From positions 186,001 to 250,000 of the forward strand of contig OZ006973.1 in NCBI GenBank assembly GCA_963931085.1: DNA of 64,000 nt. The letters run 5' to 3'. The translations under genes were made by a program, and so were the position numbers. Positions 26,049-35,302 of this stretch are shown here, in pieces. The first letter of the stretch is position 1. Each line of letters opens with the position of its first letter. The notes under the pieces were generated by a model. That model ran no database searches. It saw only the letters and a program-made list of their open reading frames with translations, and was not told where the DNA came from. This DNA is from UMGS1994 sp944386155 (GTDB lineage: Bacteria > Bacillota > Clostridia > TANB77 > CAG-508).

Positions 26049-27329
26049 TTGAAAGAGAAAATTATTAATATAAAAAAAGGTATTAAATTACATTTAATAA
26101 ATACAGATTTATTTAAAACTGATTTATCTGTTATTTTCATTACGATTGGTTTAGACAAGAAAAATATAACAAAAGACGTAATTATACCAGAAGTGTTAAA
26201 AAGCGGTTCTAAGACATATAAAAAGCAAATAGATATATCTAATAAATTAAATAATTTATATGGTTCTACACTTGAAACAGGAACTGATAAAACTGGAAAA
26301 AATTTAGTCCTTAAGTTATATACAGAAAGCGTAGATGATATATTTTTACCTAATGAAGAAAAAAATTTAGAAGAATGCATAAATGTACTTTTAGATATTA
26401 CATTTAATCCATTAGTAAAAAATGATAGCTTTGATGAAAAATATGTCGAGATTGAAAAAGAAAGACAAAAAATGATAATAGAAAGTGAAAAAGATGATAA
26501 AGACACATACGCATACGACAAAATTATAAACATAATGTACAATGATTGTGGATATGGTATAAAGAAAAATGGATATTTAGAAGATATAAAAAATATAAAT
26601 GGTAAAAACTTATATGAAAGATATAAAGAAATTATTAGTAAAGGAAAAATAGATATTTTTGTTTCAGGAAATATAGAAAATAAACATATAGAAGAGAGTA
26701 TTAAAAATAACAAATTAATTGAATCTTTAAATGATAGAGATGTTTCTTGTTACTTAAATGATATTGAAAAGCAAGAAAAAGAAGAAGTAAAACAAATTAA
26801 TAAAATAGAAGAGAAGATGGATGTAACTCAAGGAAAACTAGTAGTTGGATTAGACGTAGTAGGAAAAACAAATGCAGATGATAGATTTAAAATTTTGCTT
26901 TATAATACTATTTTAGGAGATGGAGCAAATTCAAAATTATTTAGAATAGTAAGAGAAAAAGAAAGCTTGGCATATACTAGCAAATCTAATTATGTTGTTC
27001 AAAAAAGTAACATTTTTATAAGAGCAGGTATTGAAGTTGATAATTATGAAAAAACGCTTAATTTAATAGAAGAACAATTAGAAGATATGAGAAACGGTAA
27101 TTTTACAGAAGATGATATAGAAAATGCAAAAAGATTTATATATGCAGGTATAGATTCTATTAAAGAAGAACAAAATACTGCTATTATATTTTATTATGGT
27201 GAAGAAATGTCTAAAAATAAAATAAGTATTGAAGAATATTACGATAAAATTAAAAACATTTCTAAAGAAGATATTATTAAAATAGCTAAAAAAGTGAAAA
27301 TCAATACAGTTTATTTTTTAAGAAATTAG
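26049..27329 (+). CDS. M16-family peptidase-like protein lacking the zinc motif (YmfF-like)
   Basis: The 426-residue protein has the two-domain M16 (insulinase/processing peptidase) fold with the C-terminal half motif ILGDGANSKLFRIVREKESLAY. The HxxEH zinc motif is absent from the N-terminal part, so it is probably the non-catalytic subunit. The start is TTG with a weak AAAGAGAG ribosome site. The next gene, 16 bases downstream, encodes the catalytic partner. Confidence 0.88.
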   Translation: MKEKIINIKKGIKLHLINTDLFKTDLSVIFITIGLDKKNITKDVIIPEVLKSGSKTYKKQIDISNKLNNLYGSTLETGTDKTGKNLVLKLYTESVDDIFLPNEEKNLEECINVLLDITFNPLVKNDSFDEKYVEIEKERQKMIIESEKDDKDTYAYDKIINIMYNDCGYGIKKNGYLEDIKNINGKNLYERYKEIISKGKIDIFVSGNIENKHIEESIKNNKLIESLNDRDVSCYLNDIEKQEKEEVKQINKIEEKMDVTQGKLVVGLDVVGKTNADDRFKILLYNTILGDGANSKLFRIVREKESLAYTSKSNYVVQKSNIFIRAGIEVDNYEKTLNLIEEQLEDMRNGNFTEDDIENAKRFIYAGIDSIKEEQNTAIIFYYGEEMSKNKISIEEYYDKIKNISKEDIIKIAKKVKINTVYFLRN

Positions 27330-27344
27330 ATAATTGGAGGAAGT

Positions 27345-28637
27345 ATGCAAGTAATTGAAAATGATTTAATAAAAGAAAAAGTATATATAGAAAAGCTAAA
27401 AAGTGGACTTACTGTTATGTTTATTCCAAGAAAAGGTACAAATAAAAAATATATTACTTTCGCAACAAATTATGGATCAATGGATAATAGATTTATAGTT
27501 CCTGGAGAAGAAGAGATTACTGAAGTTCCAGATGGTGTTGCACATTTTTTAGAACATAAATTATTTGAACAAGAAAATGGACATAATAGTTTAGATGTTT
27601 TATCTTCTTTAGGAGTCAATGCAAATGCATATACAACAAATAATCATACTGCGTATTTATATGAATGCACTAATAATTTTTATGAAGCTTTAGATGAGTT
27701 TATGAATTATGTGCAATCACCTTATTTTACAGATGAAAATGTTGAAAAAGAAAAAGGGATAATAAATCAAGAGATAGGAATGTATGATGACCAACCAGAT
27801 TGGAAGGTATATTTAAATGCATTAGATAGTTTATATGTTAATAATAAAGTTAAATTAGATCCTGCAGGAACAGTGGAAAGTGTAAGTAAAATTAATAAAG
27901 AAATTTTATACAAGTGCTATAATAATTTTTATAAATTATCTAATATGGCAATAGTTGTTGTTGGAGATTTTGAAAAAGAAGAAATATTTAATGAGATAAA
28001 TAAAAGAATTATAAAAAATGAAGATACAACTATAGCAAAAAAAGTAGTAGATAAAGAACCAGATAAAATTAATAAAAAAGAAATATATGAAAAAATGGAT
28101 GTTAATATTCCTTTATTTATACTTGGAATAAAAGATAAAATAGAAAATAATAATTCATTAAATAATAGTAAATTACAAATAAAAAAACATATTGCTATAG
28201 ATATTATTTTAGATATATTAGTCGGAAATAGTTCAGCATTATTTAATAAATTATATGATGAAGGTTTAATATTTTCAGAGTTTACGAGTATATATGAATA
28301 TGCAAGAGATTATTCTCATATATTGATTCAAAATCAAAGCTTCGAATATAAAAATGTAATAAAAGAAATAAAAAATAGTATAGAATTTCTTAAGAAAAAT
28401 GGAATAAATGAAGATGAATTTGAAAGAATGAAAAAGAAAAATTATGGAATGTATGTAAAAGAATTTGAAAATATTGCAGATTTGGGAAATAATTTCATGG
28501 AAAGTTATTTTAAAGGAGTAAATCCATTTGATTTTATCGATGAATCACAAAACATAGATAAGCAGTATGTTGAAAGTGTTTTAAGAGAAATATTTATAGA
28601 GGATAAGATGACTTTATCTGTAGTTGCAAATAAATGA
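27345..28637 (+). CDS. M16-family zinc metallopeptidase (YmfH-like)
   Basis: The 430-residue protein contains the inverted zinc motif HFLEH (GVAHFLEHKLFEQ) near residue 70, with a downstream glutamate region (EKGIINQEIGMYDD). It is predicted to form a heterodimer with the preceding zinc-less homologue, as in the ymfF-ymfH pair of bacilli. ATG follows TTGGAGGAAGT. The substrate is unknown. Confidence 0.92.
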   Translation: MQVIENDLIKEKVYIEKLKSGLTVMFIPRKGTNKKYITFATNYGSMDNRFIVPGEEEITEVPDGVAHFLEHKLFEQENGHNSLDVLSSLGVNANAYTTNNHTAYLYECTNNFYEALDEFMNYVQSPYFTDENVEKEKGIINQEIGMYDDQPDWKVYLNALDSLYVNNKVKLDPAGTVESVSKINKEILYKCYNNFYKLSNMAIVVVGDFEKEEIFNEINKRIIKNEDTTIAKKVVDKEPDKINKKEIYEKMDVNIPLFILGIKDKIENNNSLNNSKLQIKKHIAIDIILDILVGNSSALFNKLYDEGLIFSEFTSIYEYARDYSHILIQNQSFEYKNVIKEIKNSIEFLKKNGINEDEFERMKKKNYGMYVKEFENIADLGNNFMESYFKGVNPFDFIDESQNIDKQYVESVLREIFIEDKMTLSVVANK

Positions 28638-28643
28638 GAAAAA

Positions 28644-28664
28644 TGTCGAACGAAATTTGACGAA
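28644..28664 (+). promoter_or_regulatory. Putative Spo0A boxes upstream of the Spo0E-like gene
   Basis: TGTCGAA (28644-28650) matches the core 0A box exactly, and TTTGACGAA (28656-28664) is one base away from it, 12 bases downstream in the same orientation. A possible promoter (TTGACC 28680-28685, TATTTT 28703-28708) follows. The suggestion of Spo0A control is inferred. Confidence 0.4.
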
Positions 28665-28752
28665 AAAAAGCTATTTTAATTGACCAAGTCCTAATAATAT
28701 GATATTTTATACGTAGGGAAGGGATTATTGGAAAACTTAGATGAGGTCGTAT

Positions 28753-28905
28753 ATGGATTTAGATGAAAAAATTTATCACTTAAGAAAAAAATTAGATGAT
28801 AGTATTTCAAATAATGAGAGTTATGAGAAAATCTATAGTATTAGTTTAGAACTTGACGAACTTATTGCCGAATACTATAGAAATGAAGCATGTAAAAATA
28901 AATAA
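28753..28905 (+). CDS. Spo0E-like small aspartyl-phosphatase family protein
   Basis: The 50-residue, two-helix protein (MDLDEKIYHLRKKLDDSI) carries the SxxxD signature of the Spo0E family in SLELDELIAEYYR. Family members dephosphorylate Spo0A~P and restrain sporulation. The ATG at 28753 follows GAGGT by five bases; an upstream in-frame ATG at 28741 would add four residues. A strong GGGAAGGGA site at about 28715-28723 precedes a TTG that opens only a 12-codon frame overlapping this start, perhaps a leader peptide. Confidence 0.75.
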   Translation: MDLDEKIYHLRKKLDDSISNNESYEKIYSISLELDELIAEYYRNEACKNK

Positions 28906-28921
28906 TAAATATAAATTTTAG

Positions 28922-28957
28922 AAGCGGTATACAATAAATATACCGTTTTCTTTTTTG
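28922..28957 (+). terminator. Terminator after the Spo0E-like gene
   Basis: CGGTATA (28925-28931) pairs with TATACCG (28939-28945), followed by TTTTCTTTTTT. Confidence 0.8.
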
Positions 28958-29053
28958 TTAAAATATCAGGCTTTTTTTATAAAAAATTATTGTATTTTAA
29001 AATTGGTTATAATATAATACAACTGTTAAAATAAGAATGGAGAAATGCAATTT

Positions 29054-30124
29054 ATGGAAGAAATAATTAATTTAATTAAATCTGTAAATGTAGAATATCT
29101 TATCAAATATGCAGAAATCATCGTAATAATTTTAGGATTTCAAATAATTGGACCAATAGTTGCAAGAATTATAATTGGTATAGTACATAAATTAATGAAA
29201 AGTGATAAAAAATCAGTAGAAAGCGGTTTTTATAAACCACTTAAATATTTCTTTTATGTGCTTGGATTTTATATCAGTATCTATACATTAGGAACAACAA
29301 AAGGAATAGAGAAGTTAGCAGACAAAGCTATGAGAATAGTTGTTATAGTTTTATTTGCTAAAGGTATTGCTGATTCATTAAATCCTGATTCACCAATTTT
29401 TAATATTATAAATAAAAATTCTAAAAAAGAAAGTAATAATAATGATGCCTTAAACTTATTTTTAAGCAAAGTATTAAAAACATTAGTATATATAATAATG
29501 GCATTTGTAGTAATTACAGAGTTTGGATATGATTTAAGTGGTTTAGCTGCAGGTCTTGGTATTGCCAGTGCTGCTGTTGCTTTAGCTGCTCAAGATATAG
29601 TAAAAAGTTTAATAGGTGGTTTTACAATCATTACTGATAAACCATTTGATATAGGAGATTATATAGAAATAGGTGGGGGTCTTTATACAGGTACTGTAGT
29701 AGATATTACATTTAGAAGTACAAGAATAAAAGTAATAAATAATTCAATAATTACTATTCCAAATTCACTACTTGTTTCTGAATATATAATTAATTGGAAT
29801 AAGCTTGAAAGTAGAATGATAGAGACTTATTTAAGAATAAGTTTAGAATCATCAACAGAGCAAATTAATAGATGTATCAGTAAAATAATTACTGTATTAA
29901 ACACAAATGATATTGTTTTAGAAGATACAACAGAAGTACATTTAGATAAAATAGGAGAAGATTGTAACAGTATTTTTATAAGGACTTACATATCAGTAAC
30001 AGATTATTCTGAATATTTAAAAGCTAAAGATAAGATATTATGTGACATTTTAGATGTGCTTGAAAGAGAAAATATAGATTTAGTATATCCTACACAAACA
30101 GTATATACTAAAAATAGAGTATAA
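29054..30124 (+). CDS. MscS-family mechanosensitive ion channel
   Basis: The product of about 356 residues has three or four N-terminal hydrophobic helices and a Gly/Ala-rich pore helix (LSGLAAGLGIASAAVALAAQD), then the MscS beta domain (DIGDYIEIGGGLYTGTVVDI, TIPNSLLVSEYIINW). It releases solutes during hypo-osmotic shock. An ATG at 29045 lies only two bases after GGAG, so 29054 is preferred, although its 11-base spacing is long. The patatin gene follows 29 bases downstream. Confidence 0.93.
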   Translation: MEEIINLIKSVNVEYLIKYAEIIVIILGFQIIGPIVARIIIGIVHKLMKSDKKSVESGFYKPLKYFFYVLGFYISIYTLGTTKGIEKLADKAMRIVVIVLFAKGIADSLNPDSPIFNIINKNSKKESNNNDALNLFLSKVLKTLVYIIMAFVVITEFGYDLSGLAAGLGIASAAVALAAQDIVKSLIGGFTIITDKPFDIGDYIEIGGGLYTGTVVDITFRSTRIKVINNSIITIPNSLLVSEYIINWNKLESRMIETYLRISLESSTEQINRCISKIITVLNTNDIVLEDTTEVHLDKIGEDCNSIFIRTYISVTDYSEYLKAKDKILCDILDVLERENIDLVYPTQTVYTKNRV

Positions 30125-30153
30125 TAGGCAATAGTAGGCAAAGGAGCAAGTAA

Positions 30154-31009
30154 ATGAAGTTAGGAGTAGCATTAGGAGGAGGAGGGCTTAAAGGTGTTGC
30201 ACACATAGGAGCTATCAAAGCACTAGAAGAGTTAGGAGTAAAAATAGATTTCTTATCAGGGACAAGTTCTGGAAGTATTATGGCAGCTTTTTATGCAATG
30301 GGGTTATCTACTGATGAGATGATTAAATATACAAAAGAATATTATAAAAGTATAACAACTATTAATAAAAAGCCTATAATTTCTGGAATAAGCAAATATA
30401 TGATTACTAAGACAGTAGATCTTCCGGGAATTATAAAAGGTGAAAAAGTAGAAGATTTAGTAAATAAAATAGCTAAAATTAAAAATGTAGAAAATATTAA
30501 TGATATTAAAAAGCCATTTGCAGTTATAACTGTAGATGCAATTTCTACCAAAGAATATGTTTTATCATCACAAAAGATAAATAATAGACATAATGATTTT
30601 GGTTATATTAATGATATTCCAATAGGAACTGCTATACGAGCTAGCATGGCTTTTCCACGGAATATTTACTCCATGTGACTATAAAGAATATAGTTTCATG
30701 GATGGAGGTACAAAAGATAATTTACCAGTTCAAGTATTAAAAGATATGGGAGCTGAAAAAACATTAGGAATTAGTTTTAAATTAGACAAGTATGAATCCA
30801 ATGGAAATATTCTAGCAACAATACTTAGAGCTTGTGATATTTTTTCTTTAAAGGATGTAAGAAAAGCACAAGAAATTGCAGATTACTTTGTAGAGATAGA
30901 CGTAGAAAATGCAAAACTACTAGAGATCAAAGAAATGGATCAATGTATTAAAATTGGATATGATACAATAATGAAAAATAAAGAAAAAATATTAGAGTTA
31001 GTGAGGTAA
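30154..31009 (+). CDS. Patatin-like phospholipase with a +1 frameshift site at CGG
   Basis: Joining 30154-30657 and 30659-31009 gives a 284-residue patatin-family serine hydrolase (RssA/NTE type). It has the oxyanion-hole motif GGGGLKG (8-14), nucleophile S38 in GTSSG, and D183 of the catalytic dyad in FMDGGTKDN. One extra C at 30658 falls between nucleophile and Asp. The zero frame reads CCA CGG AAT and stops after five more codons, whereas CGGA as Gly restores the conserved AFPGIF. Lipid acyl hydrolysis is the family role. It lies in an apparent operon with the SDR and MBL genes, the latter having the same type of site. Confidence 0.82.
30658..30660 (+). other. In-frame CGG, candidate CGGA=Gly site in patatin gene
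   Basis: The zero frame is TTT CCA CGG AAT ATT TAC TCC ATG TGA. Skipping the C gives TTT CCA GGA ATA TTT ACT CCA (FPGIFTP), in frame with the downstream catalytic DGG motif. Confidence 0.8.
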
Positions 31010-31016
31010 ATTGTAA

Positions 31017-31769
31017 ATGAAAGCATTAGTAACAGGAGCTTCTTCAGGAATAGGAAGAGAAATTGCATTATATTTAAGTGAATTAGGATATGATTTAGTA
31101 TTAGTATCAAGAAATGAAAGAAAATTAAGAGATATTCAAAGAGAAGTTAAAACAAGAGTAGAGGTAGAAAGAATGGATTTAACAGATAGAGCAAATCCAT
31201 GGATATTACATGAAAAATATAAAAATGAACCAATAGAAATATTAGTAAATTGTGCAGGTATGGGAGTATTTGGACCTTTTACTAATACAGAGCTTGAAAA
31301 AGATTTAGAGTTAATTGATTTAAATATAACTGCACTTACAATATTAACAAAACTATTTTTAAAAGATATGAAGAAAAGAAATCTAGGATATATTATGAAT
31401 GTATCTTCAATAGCAGGATTTATTGATGGACCTTTAATGGCTGAATATTATGCTTCAAAAAATTATGTGTTATCTTTAACAAGAGCTATTAATACAGAGC
31501 TAAAAAAAGAAGGGTCTGAAGTAGTAGTTTGTGCTGTATGTCCTGGACCAACAACCACTAATTTTAATAATGCAGCAGGAGTAGAATTCAAAGTAAAACC
31601 TTATGATAGTGATTTTGTAGCAGAATATGCTGTAAATAAAATGTTTGAAGAAAAATTAGTAATCATTCCAGGAACAAGAATGAAGATTATGGCTGTACTT
31701 GCTAAATTTATGCCAGGAGAAGTTGTTAGAAATATAGCATATTCTATTCAAAGAAAAAAAAGAAAATAA
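31017..31769 (+). CDS. Short-chain dehydrogenase/reductase
   Basis: The 250-residue Rossmann-fold oxidoreductase has the cofactor motif TGASSGIGREIA (6-17), the NCAGMG motif, catalytic Ser in NVSSIAGF and YYASKNY (YxxxK). The R/E pattern after the second strand suggests NADP(H). It belongs to the classical SDR family, closest in look to YqjQ/DltE-like oxidoreductases; the substrate cannot be told. It starts eight bases after the patatin stop. Confidence 0.9.
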   Translation: MKALVTGASSGIGREIALYLSELGYDLVLVSRNERKLRDIQREVKTRVEVERMDLTDRANPWILHEKYKNEPIEILVNCAGMGVFGPFTNTELEKDLELIDLNITALTILTKLFLKDMKKRNLGYIMNVSSIAGFIDGPLMAEYYASKNYVLSLTRAINTELKKEGSEVVVCAVCPGPTTTNFNNAAGVEFKVKPYDSDFVAEYAVNKMFEEKLVIIPGTRMKIMAVLAKFMPGEVVRNIAYSIQRKKRK

Positions 31770-31784
31770 AGGATAGGTAAACAA

Positions 31785-32514
31785 ATGAAGATTAATTTTA
31801 TTGGAACAGGAACAATGGGATCTATAACAAGGGGAAATCAAAGCTTAATTATAGATGACATACTATTTGATGTAGGTTCTGGTACAGTAAAAAGAATGGA
31901 AAGTCAAAAAAGATATACTAAAGAAATAAACTATATAGTAATATCACATTTTCATGCAGATCATTTTTTTGATTTACCAAATTTTTTAATTGGTAGAAAT
32001 ATAAGAAATGAACATATAGATAGAGTTCTTCCTATTATAGGAGGAGTTCGGACTTAAAAAAAGAGTAATAGAATTATTTAATTTAGCTTTTGCTGATGGG
32101 AATAAAGAAAAATATAATAATTTTGAAAAAGATTTTAATGTAAAACTAATAGAATTAAAAGATGGAGAAGAGTATATTGGTGATGACTTTAAGCTAAAAG
32201 CTTATGAATTAGTTCACGGACAGTGTAAGCCTATATTAGGTTTTATACTTGAAAAAGATAATAAAAAAGTAGGATATGCAACAGATACAGTTCTTTGCGA
32301 AAATTTACAAAAAATGTGCCAAGAAGCAAATGTAATTTGTATTGACTCTACTAATACAGTTCCAACTAAAATGCATATTGGATTAGATGAAGTTGTATGG
32401 CTAAAAGAGCAATATAAAGATACAAGGTTTTTAGCAATACATAGAAGTGATTATGTACATAATCATATAAAAGATATAGAATTCCCTGAAGATGGAGAAT
32501 TCATAGATGTGTAA
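31785..32514 (+). CDS. Metallo-beta-lactamase-fold hydrolase (RNase Z-like) with a +1 frameshift site at CGG
   Basis: Joining 31785-32048 and 32050-32514 gives 242 residues. The first part has the zinc motif SHFHADHFFDLP. The second supplies the remaining ligands (VHGQCKP, YATDT, AIHRSDY), so neither part alone can form the active site. An extra C at 32049 makes the zero frame read GTT CGG ACT TAA. CGGA as Gly restores IIGGVGLKKRV, which corresponds to the conserved glycine-leucine step of RNase Z-like proteins. It could process tRNA 3' ends or another phosphodiester; the exact substrate is unproved. Confidence 0.8.
32049..32051 (+). other. In-frame CGG, candidate CGGA=Gly site in MBL gene
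   Basis: The zero frame is GGA GTT CGG ACT TAA. Skipping the C gives GGA GTT GGA CTT AAA AAA, continuing for 154 codons to the natural stop at 32514. Confidence 0.8.
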
Positions 32515-32544
32515 TAAGAAAAATATGTATAAAGGGAGGATATT

Positions 32545-33447
32545 ATGAAAAAGAAAAGTATTAAAATTCTAGCAGTAGTTATAGTAATATTTGCAATATT
32601 ATCTATGATTTCAAATGTAGCTTTAGCAGTTGCTATGACTAAAGATTCTTTAGAGACAAATCTAAAAGCTTATGCGGATGGCACTAAAACAGCGACTGCA
32701 ACATTAGAAAGTGGAACTACTACTATAGGAGGTTCAGAAAACACAGCAACTTTGACAGTTGATGATAGTACAATTAAACTTTCTAGTGATGGTGTAGAAG
32801 TAACAGCAAATTATACTATCTCAGATAAAGAGACTACATTTTCTATAGATCAAAGTTTTACAAGTGATATGACAGATGAAAATTATTTAGCTGAAACATT
32901 AAAACCAGCATCAATTTTACCTATGGCTTTTCTAGCAGTAACAGATGCACAAAGTGTTGATTCAAATGATGCTTTAGAATATTATATGGAAGCTGTAGAA
33001 AATGGAACTGAAACACCTTCAGGAGACAATACAGATAAACTTGCAACTGCAAAAGGAACAAAGATTTCAGTAGATAATGATATATTTACATATGCACAAA
33101 CAGAAACTTCAAATACTGATACAGAATATAAAGTTACTAATAAATTAACAGTAAAAATGAATGCAGATTTTTCTAAAATTTCAGGGGAATCAGGAGGAAC
33201 TTTAATTACAGCTGGTGGAAATGAAACAAATACTACTGGAAACGAAATTATTGCAGAAAATGAAACTGAAAATGATGTAAGTTCAATAGGAAATGAAGTA
33301 TTTGATGAAAATAATACATCAAATGAAATTCTACCAGAGACAGGTCCAGATACATGGATTCAAATTGCGATTGTTTTAGTTTCTTTAGTAATAATTATCA
33401 TTATGGTTTTAAATGTACAAAATACTAACCAAATGAAAAAACAATAA
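32545..33447 (+). CDS. LPXTG-type cell-wall-anchored surface protein
   Basis: The 300-residue protein has a signal peptide (about 1-29, ending VALA), a Thr/Ser/Asp-rich extracellular region with no family I recognise, an Asn/Glu/Thr-rich spacer, and an exact sortase signal LPETG at 263-267 followed by a hydrophobic helix and a short basic tail (MKKQ). It is expected to be covalently linked to the wall by a sortase; one is encoded at 49399. ATG follows AAAGGGAGGAT. Confidence 0.88.
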   Translation: MKKKSIKILAVVIVIFAILSMISNVALAVAMTKDSLETNLKAYADGTKTATATLESGTTTIGGSENTATLTVDDSTIKLSSDGVEVTANYTISDKETTFSIDQSFTSDMTDENYLAETLKPASILPMAFLAVTDAQSVDSNDALEYYMEAVENGTETPSGDNTDKLATAKGTKISVDNDIFTYAQTETSNTDTEYKVTNKLTVKMNADFSKISGESGGTLITAGGNETNTTGNEIIAENETENDVSSIGNEVFDENNTSNEILPETGPDTWIQIAIVLVSLVIIIIMVLNVQNTNQMKKQ

Positions 33448-33483
33448 AGTAAAGAGAATAATTAAATAAATTAATAAATATTT

Positions 33484-33520
33484 AAAAAATCTAATACATT
33501 TATATGTATTAGATTTTTTT
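33484..33520. terminator. Bidirectional terminator
   Basis: AAAAAATCTAATACAT pairs with ATGTATTAGATTTTTTT around a TTAT loop. It serves the LPXTG gene and the convergent M14 peptidase gene. Confidence 0.85.
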
Positions 33521-34643
33521 ATAATATCATTCCAAGAGTTAAGATACCAATATTAGTAGAATAAATTTCATCAAATTGTGAAATAGGTAGAGGATTTGTT
33601 CCAGATCCTGCTTCAATAGTATATCCAGGTCTATTGAAAGATTTAATAAACCAATCCTTATATCCTGCATTTGCAGAGTTTTTTGGGGTATCTTCTAACG
33701 TGTAACCACTTACATTTTGAAATTGCATTCCAATATAATAAGAGTTTGTAGGAAGAAAATCACTAAACTTCCAATAAATTACCTTCCCTTGAGTATGATA
33801 TGCCAGTATAAGACTAAAATTTTTAGAAATAGTAAAATTATACATTGCTATAGATTCTGGAGTAGAAAGAGGAAAATTACCGACAAAATCTCTAGGACCA
33901 GGTTTAGTATACCCCTGACTATATTTTATTTCTTTTGCTTCATTCCAAAGAGCGGGAAATTGCAAATTTAAATCTATACCATTTATATTTGCTTTCCAAC
34001 CATCTGGAAACGAGATATCAGGATATGATGAAGATAAGTCTTTAGCATAATCATATATTTTAGGCATATATTTTTTTATATTTCCAACTACTAAATCAAC
34101 ACCATCAGGATTTACCATAGGAACAATATACAAGGAAATATTATCATATAAAAATCTAGCTCTATAATCAAAAATGGTAGTGTTGTTTTCAAAGGCAAAA
34201 GATAAGTTTTCTAAATATTTCATTAGAAGAACACTTGTAATCCATTCATTTGCATGAATAGAGCCACTATAAAAAACTTGTTTTTTCCCTTTACCAAATC
34301 GAATATATGGAATAGATCGTCCTAAAGAAGAATAACCGATATTACCAATATCCAAAAATGGAAATTTATTTTTTAATCCATCTAAATTGATAGAAAGTAT
34401 ATTATAACCATAATGAATGTTAGTAGGTACTATATATGAATATAAAAGTAATTTATTCCAAGTATTTTTCCCAACAATTCCATCTGGATTAAGCCAATAA
34501 TTTTTTTGAAAATTTATTACAGCTTCTTTAGTATTCTTACCAAAAATACCATCAATTTTAAGATTTGAGAATCCTAAAGTATTTAATAAACTTTGGAGAT
34601 ATTCTACTAAAATTCCTGTAGAATTAAGTTTCAACATTTCCAT
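33519..34643 (-). CDS. M14 zinc carboxypeptidase with peptidoglycan-binding domain
   Basis: The protein of about 374 residues has an N-terminal PG_binding_1 domain (VEYLQSLLNTLGF, KIDGIFGKNTKEAV, NPDGIVGKNTW) and an M14 domain with zinc ligands in HANEW (H130, E133), a later His in AYHTQG and catalytic Glu in TIEAGSG. This matches gamma-D-glutamyl-diaminopimelate endopeptidase I of sporulating bacilli, which cuts the stem peptide of peptidoglycan. ATG at 34643 follows AGGTGA by five bases. There is no signal peptide, which suggests action within the mother cell or forespore, or non-classical export. Confidence 0.88.
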   Translation of the reverse strand: MEMLKLNSTGILVEYLQSLLNTLGFSNLKIDGIFGKNTKEAVINFQKNYWLNPDGIVGKNTWNKLLLYSYIVPTNIHYGYNILSINLDGLKNKFPFLDIGNIGYSSLGRSIPYIRFGKGKKQVFYSGSIHANEWITSVLLMKYLENLSFAFENNTTIFDYRARFLYDNISLYIVPMVNPDGVDLVVGNIKKYMPKIYDYAKDLSSSYPDISFPDGWKANINGIDLNLQFPALWNEAKEIKYSQGYTKPGPRDFVGNFPLSTPESIAMYNFTISKNFSLILAYHTQGKVIYWKFSDFLPTNSYYIGMQFQNVSGYTLEDTPKNSANAGYKDWFIKSFNRPGYTIEAGSGTNPLPISQFDEIYSTNIGILTLGMIL

Positions 34644-34729
34644 AAAAATCACCTAATATAATATATGAAATTGTATTTTAATTGTTAAAAAATTGTTAAG
34701 AAAAATATATAAAAATATTTGTTAAATGT

Positions 34730-34758
34730 TTGATATTATTTTTTGTATATAATATAAT
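34730..34758 (+). promoter_or_regulatory. Promoter for the gene at 34796
   Basis: TTGATA (34730-34735) and TATAAT (34753-34758) have a 17-base spacer. Confidence 0.6.
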
Positions 34759-34795
34759 AATAAAAACAAACATAAGATAAAGGAGATGTGAGAAG

Positions 34796-35197
34796 ATGAA
34801 AAAAGGTACGATACTTATAATGGTACTAGGATTATTAATATTTTTATTATTAGTAATTGGATTTGTAGCTTATAATTTACTTTATGTTCCAGGTAACTAT
34901 GCTATGAAGGTAGAAAATGTTGCAACTTCTGGAACTAATATAGTATATATATATGAAAATGGAAAAGTCTTATTTAATAATGATGGAGTAAATACATTAA
35001 AAAAATCAATGAGTAAAGAAGATGTTCAAGAACTTCTTGGACAAGTAGATGAATATGAAATTCCAACAAGAGTTTATGTAGTTACTACAAAAGATGGAAA
35101 AGCTGATAAAGAAACTTGTGTAACTAATCCATTAATAGATAGTATAGGAGAAAAAATAGGAGTTAAAAATATATTCACAGAAGGAACTAATAAATAA
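34796..35197 (+). CDS. Small membrane-anchored protein, unknown function
   Basis: The 133-residue protein has one N-terminal hydrophobic helix (about 5-28) and an extracytoplasmic domain with short beta-like segments (IVYIYENGKVLF, RVYVVTTKDGKAD). It has no lipobox. I do not recognise the family. ATG follows AAAGGAGATGTGAG. It is flanked by its own promoter and terminator. Confidence 0.75.
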   Translation: MKKGTILIMVLGLLIFLLLVIGFVAYNLLYVPGNYAMKVENVATSGTNIVYIYENGKVLFNNDGVNTLKKSMSKEDVQELLGQVDEYEIPTRVYVVTTKDGKADKETCVTNPLIDSIGEKIGVKNIFTEGTNK

Positions 35198-35205
35198 TAA
35201 AATTT

Positions 35206-35265
35206 TGAGTCGGTACTTTTTTGAAGTGAACTAAACTTTGTTCACTTCATTTTTGTACAGACTCA
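35206..35265. terminator. Extended-stem terminator
   Basis: The inner stem GAAGTGAAC (35223-35231) and GTTCACTTC (35240-35248), with flanking T/A runs, is enclosed by an outer TGAGTC...GACTCA pairing (35206-35211 with 35260-35265). It can work for the plus-strand gene and for the minus-strand gene at 35303. Confidence 0.75.
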
Positions 35266-35302
35266 TTTTATTTTATAAAAACTTATTTATTAATAAATTA
35301 AT

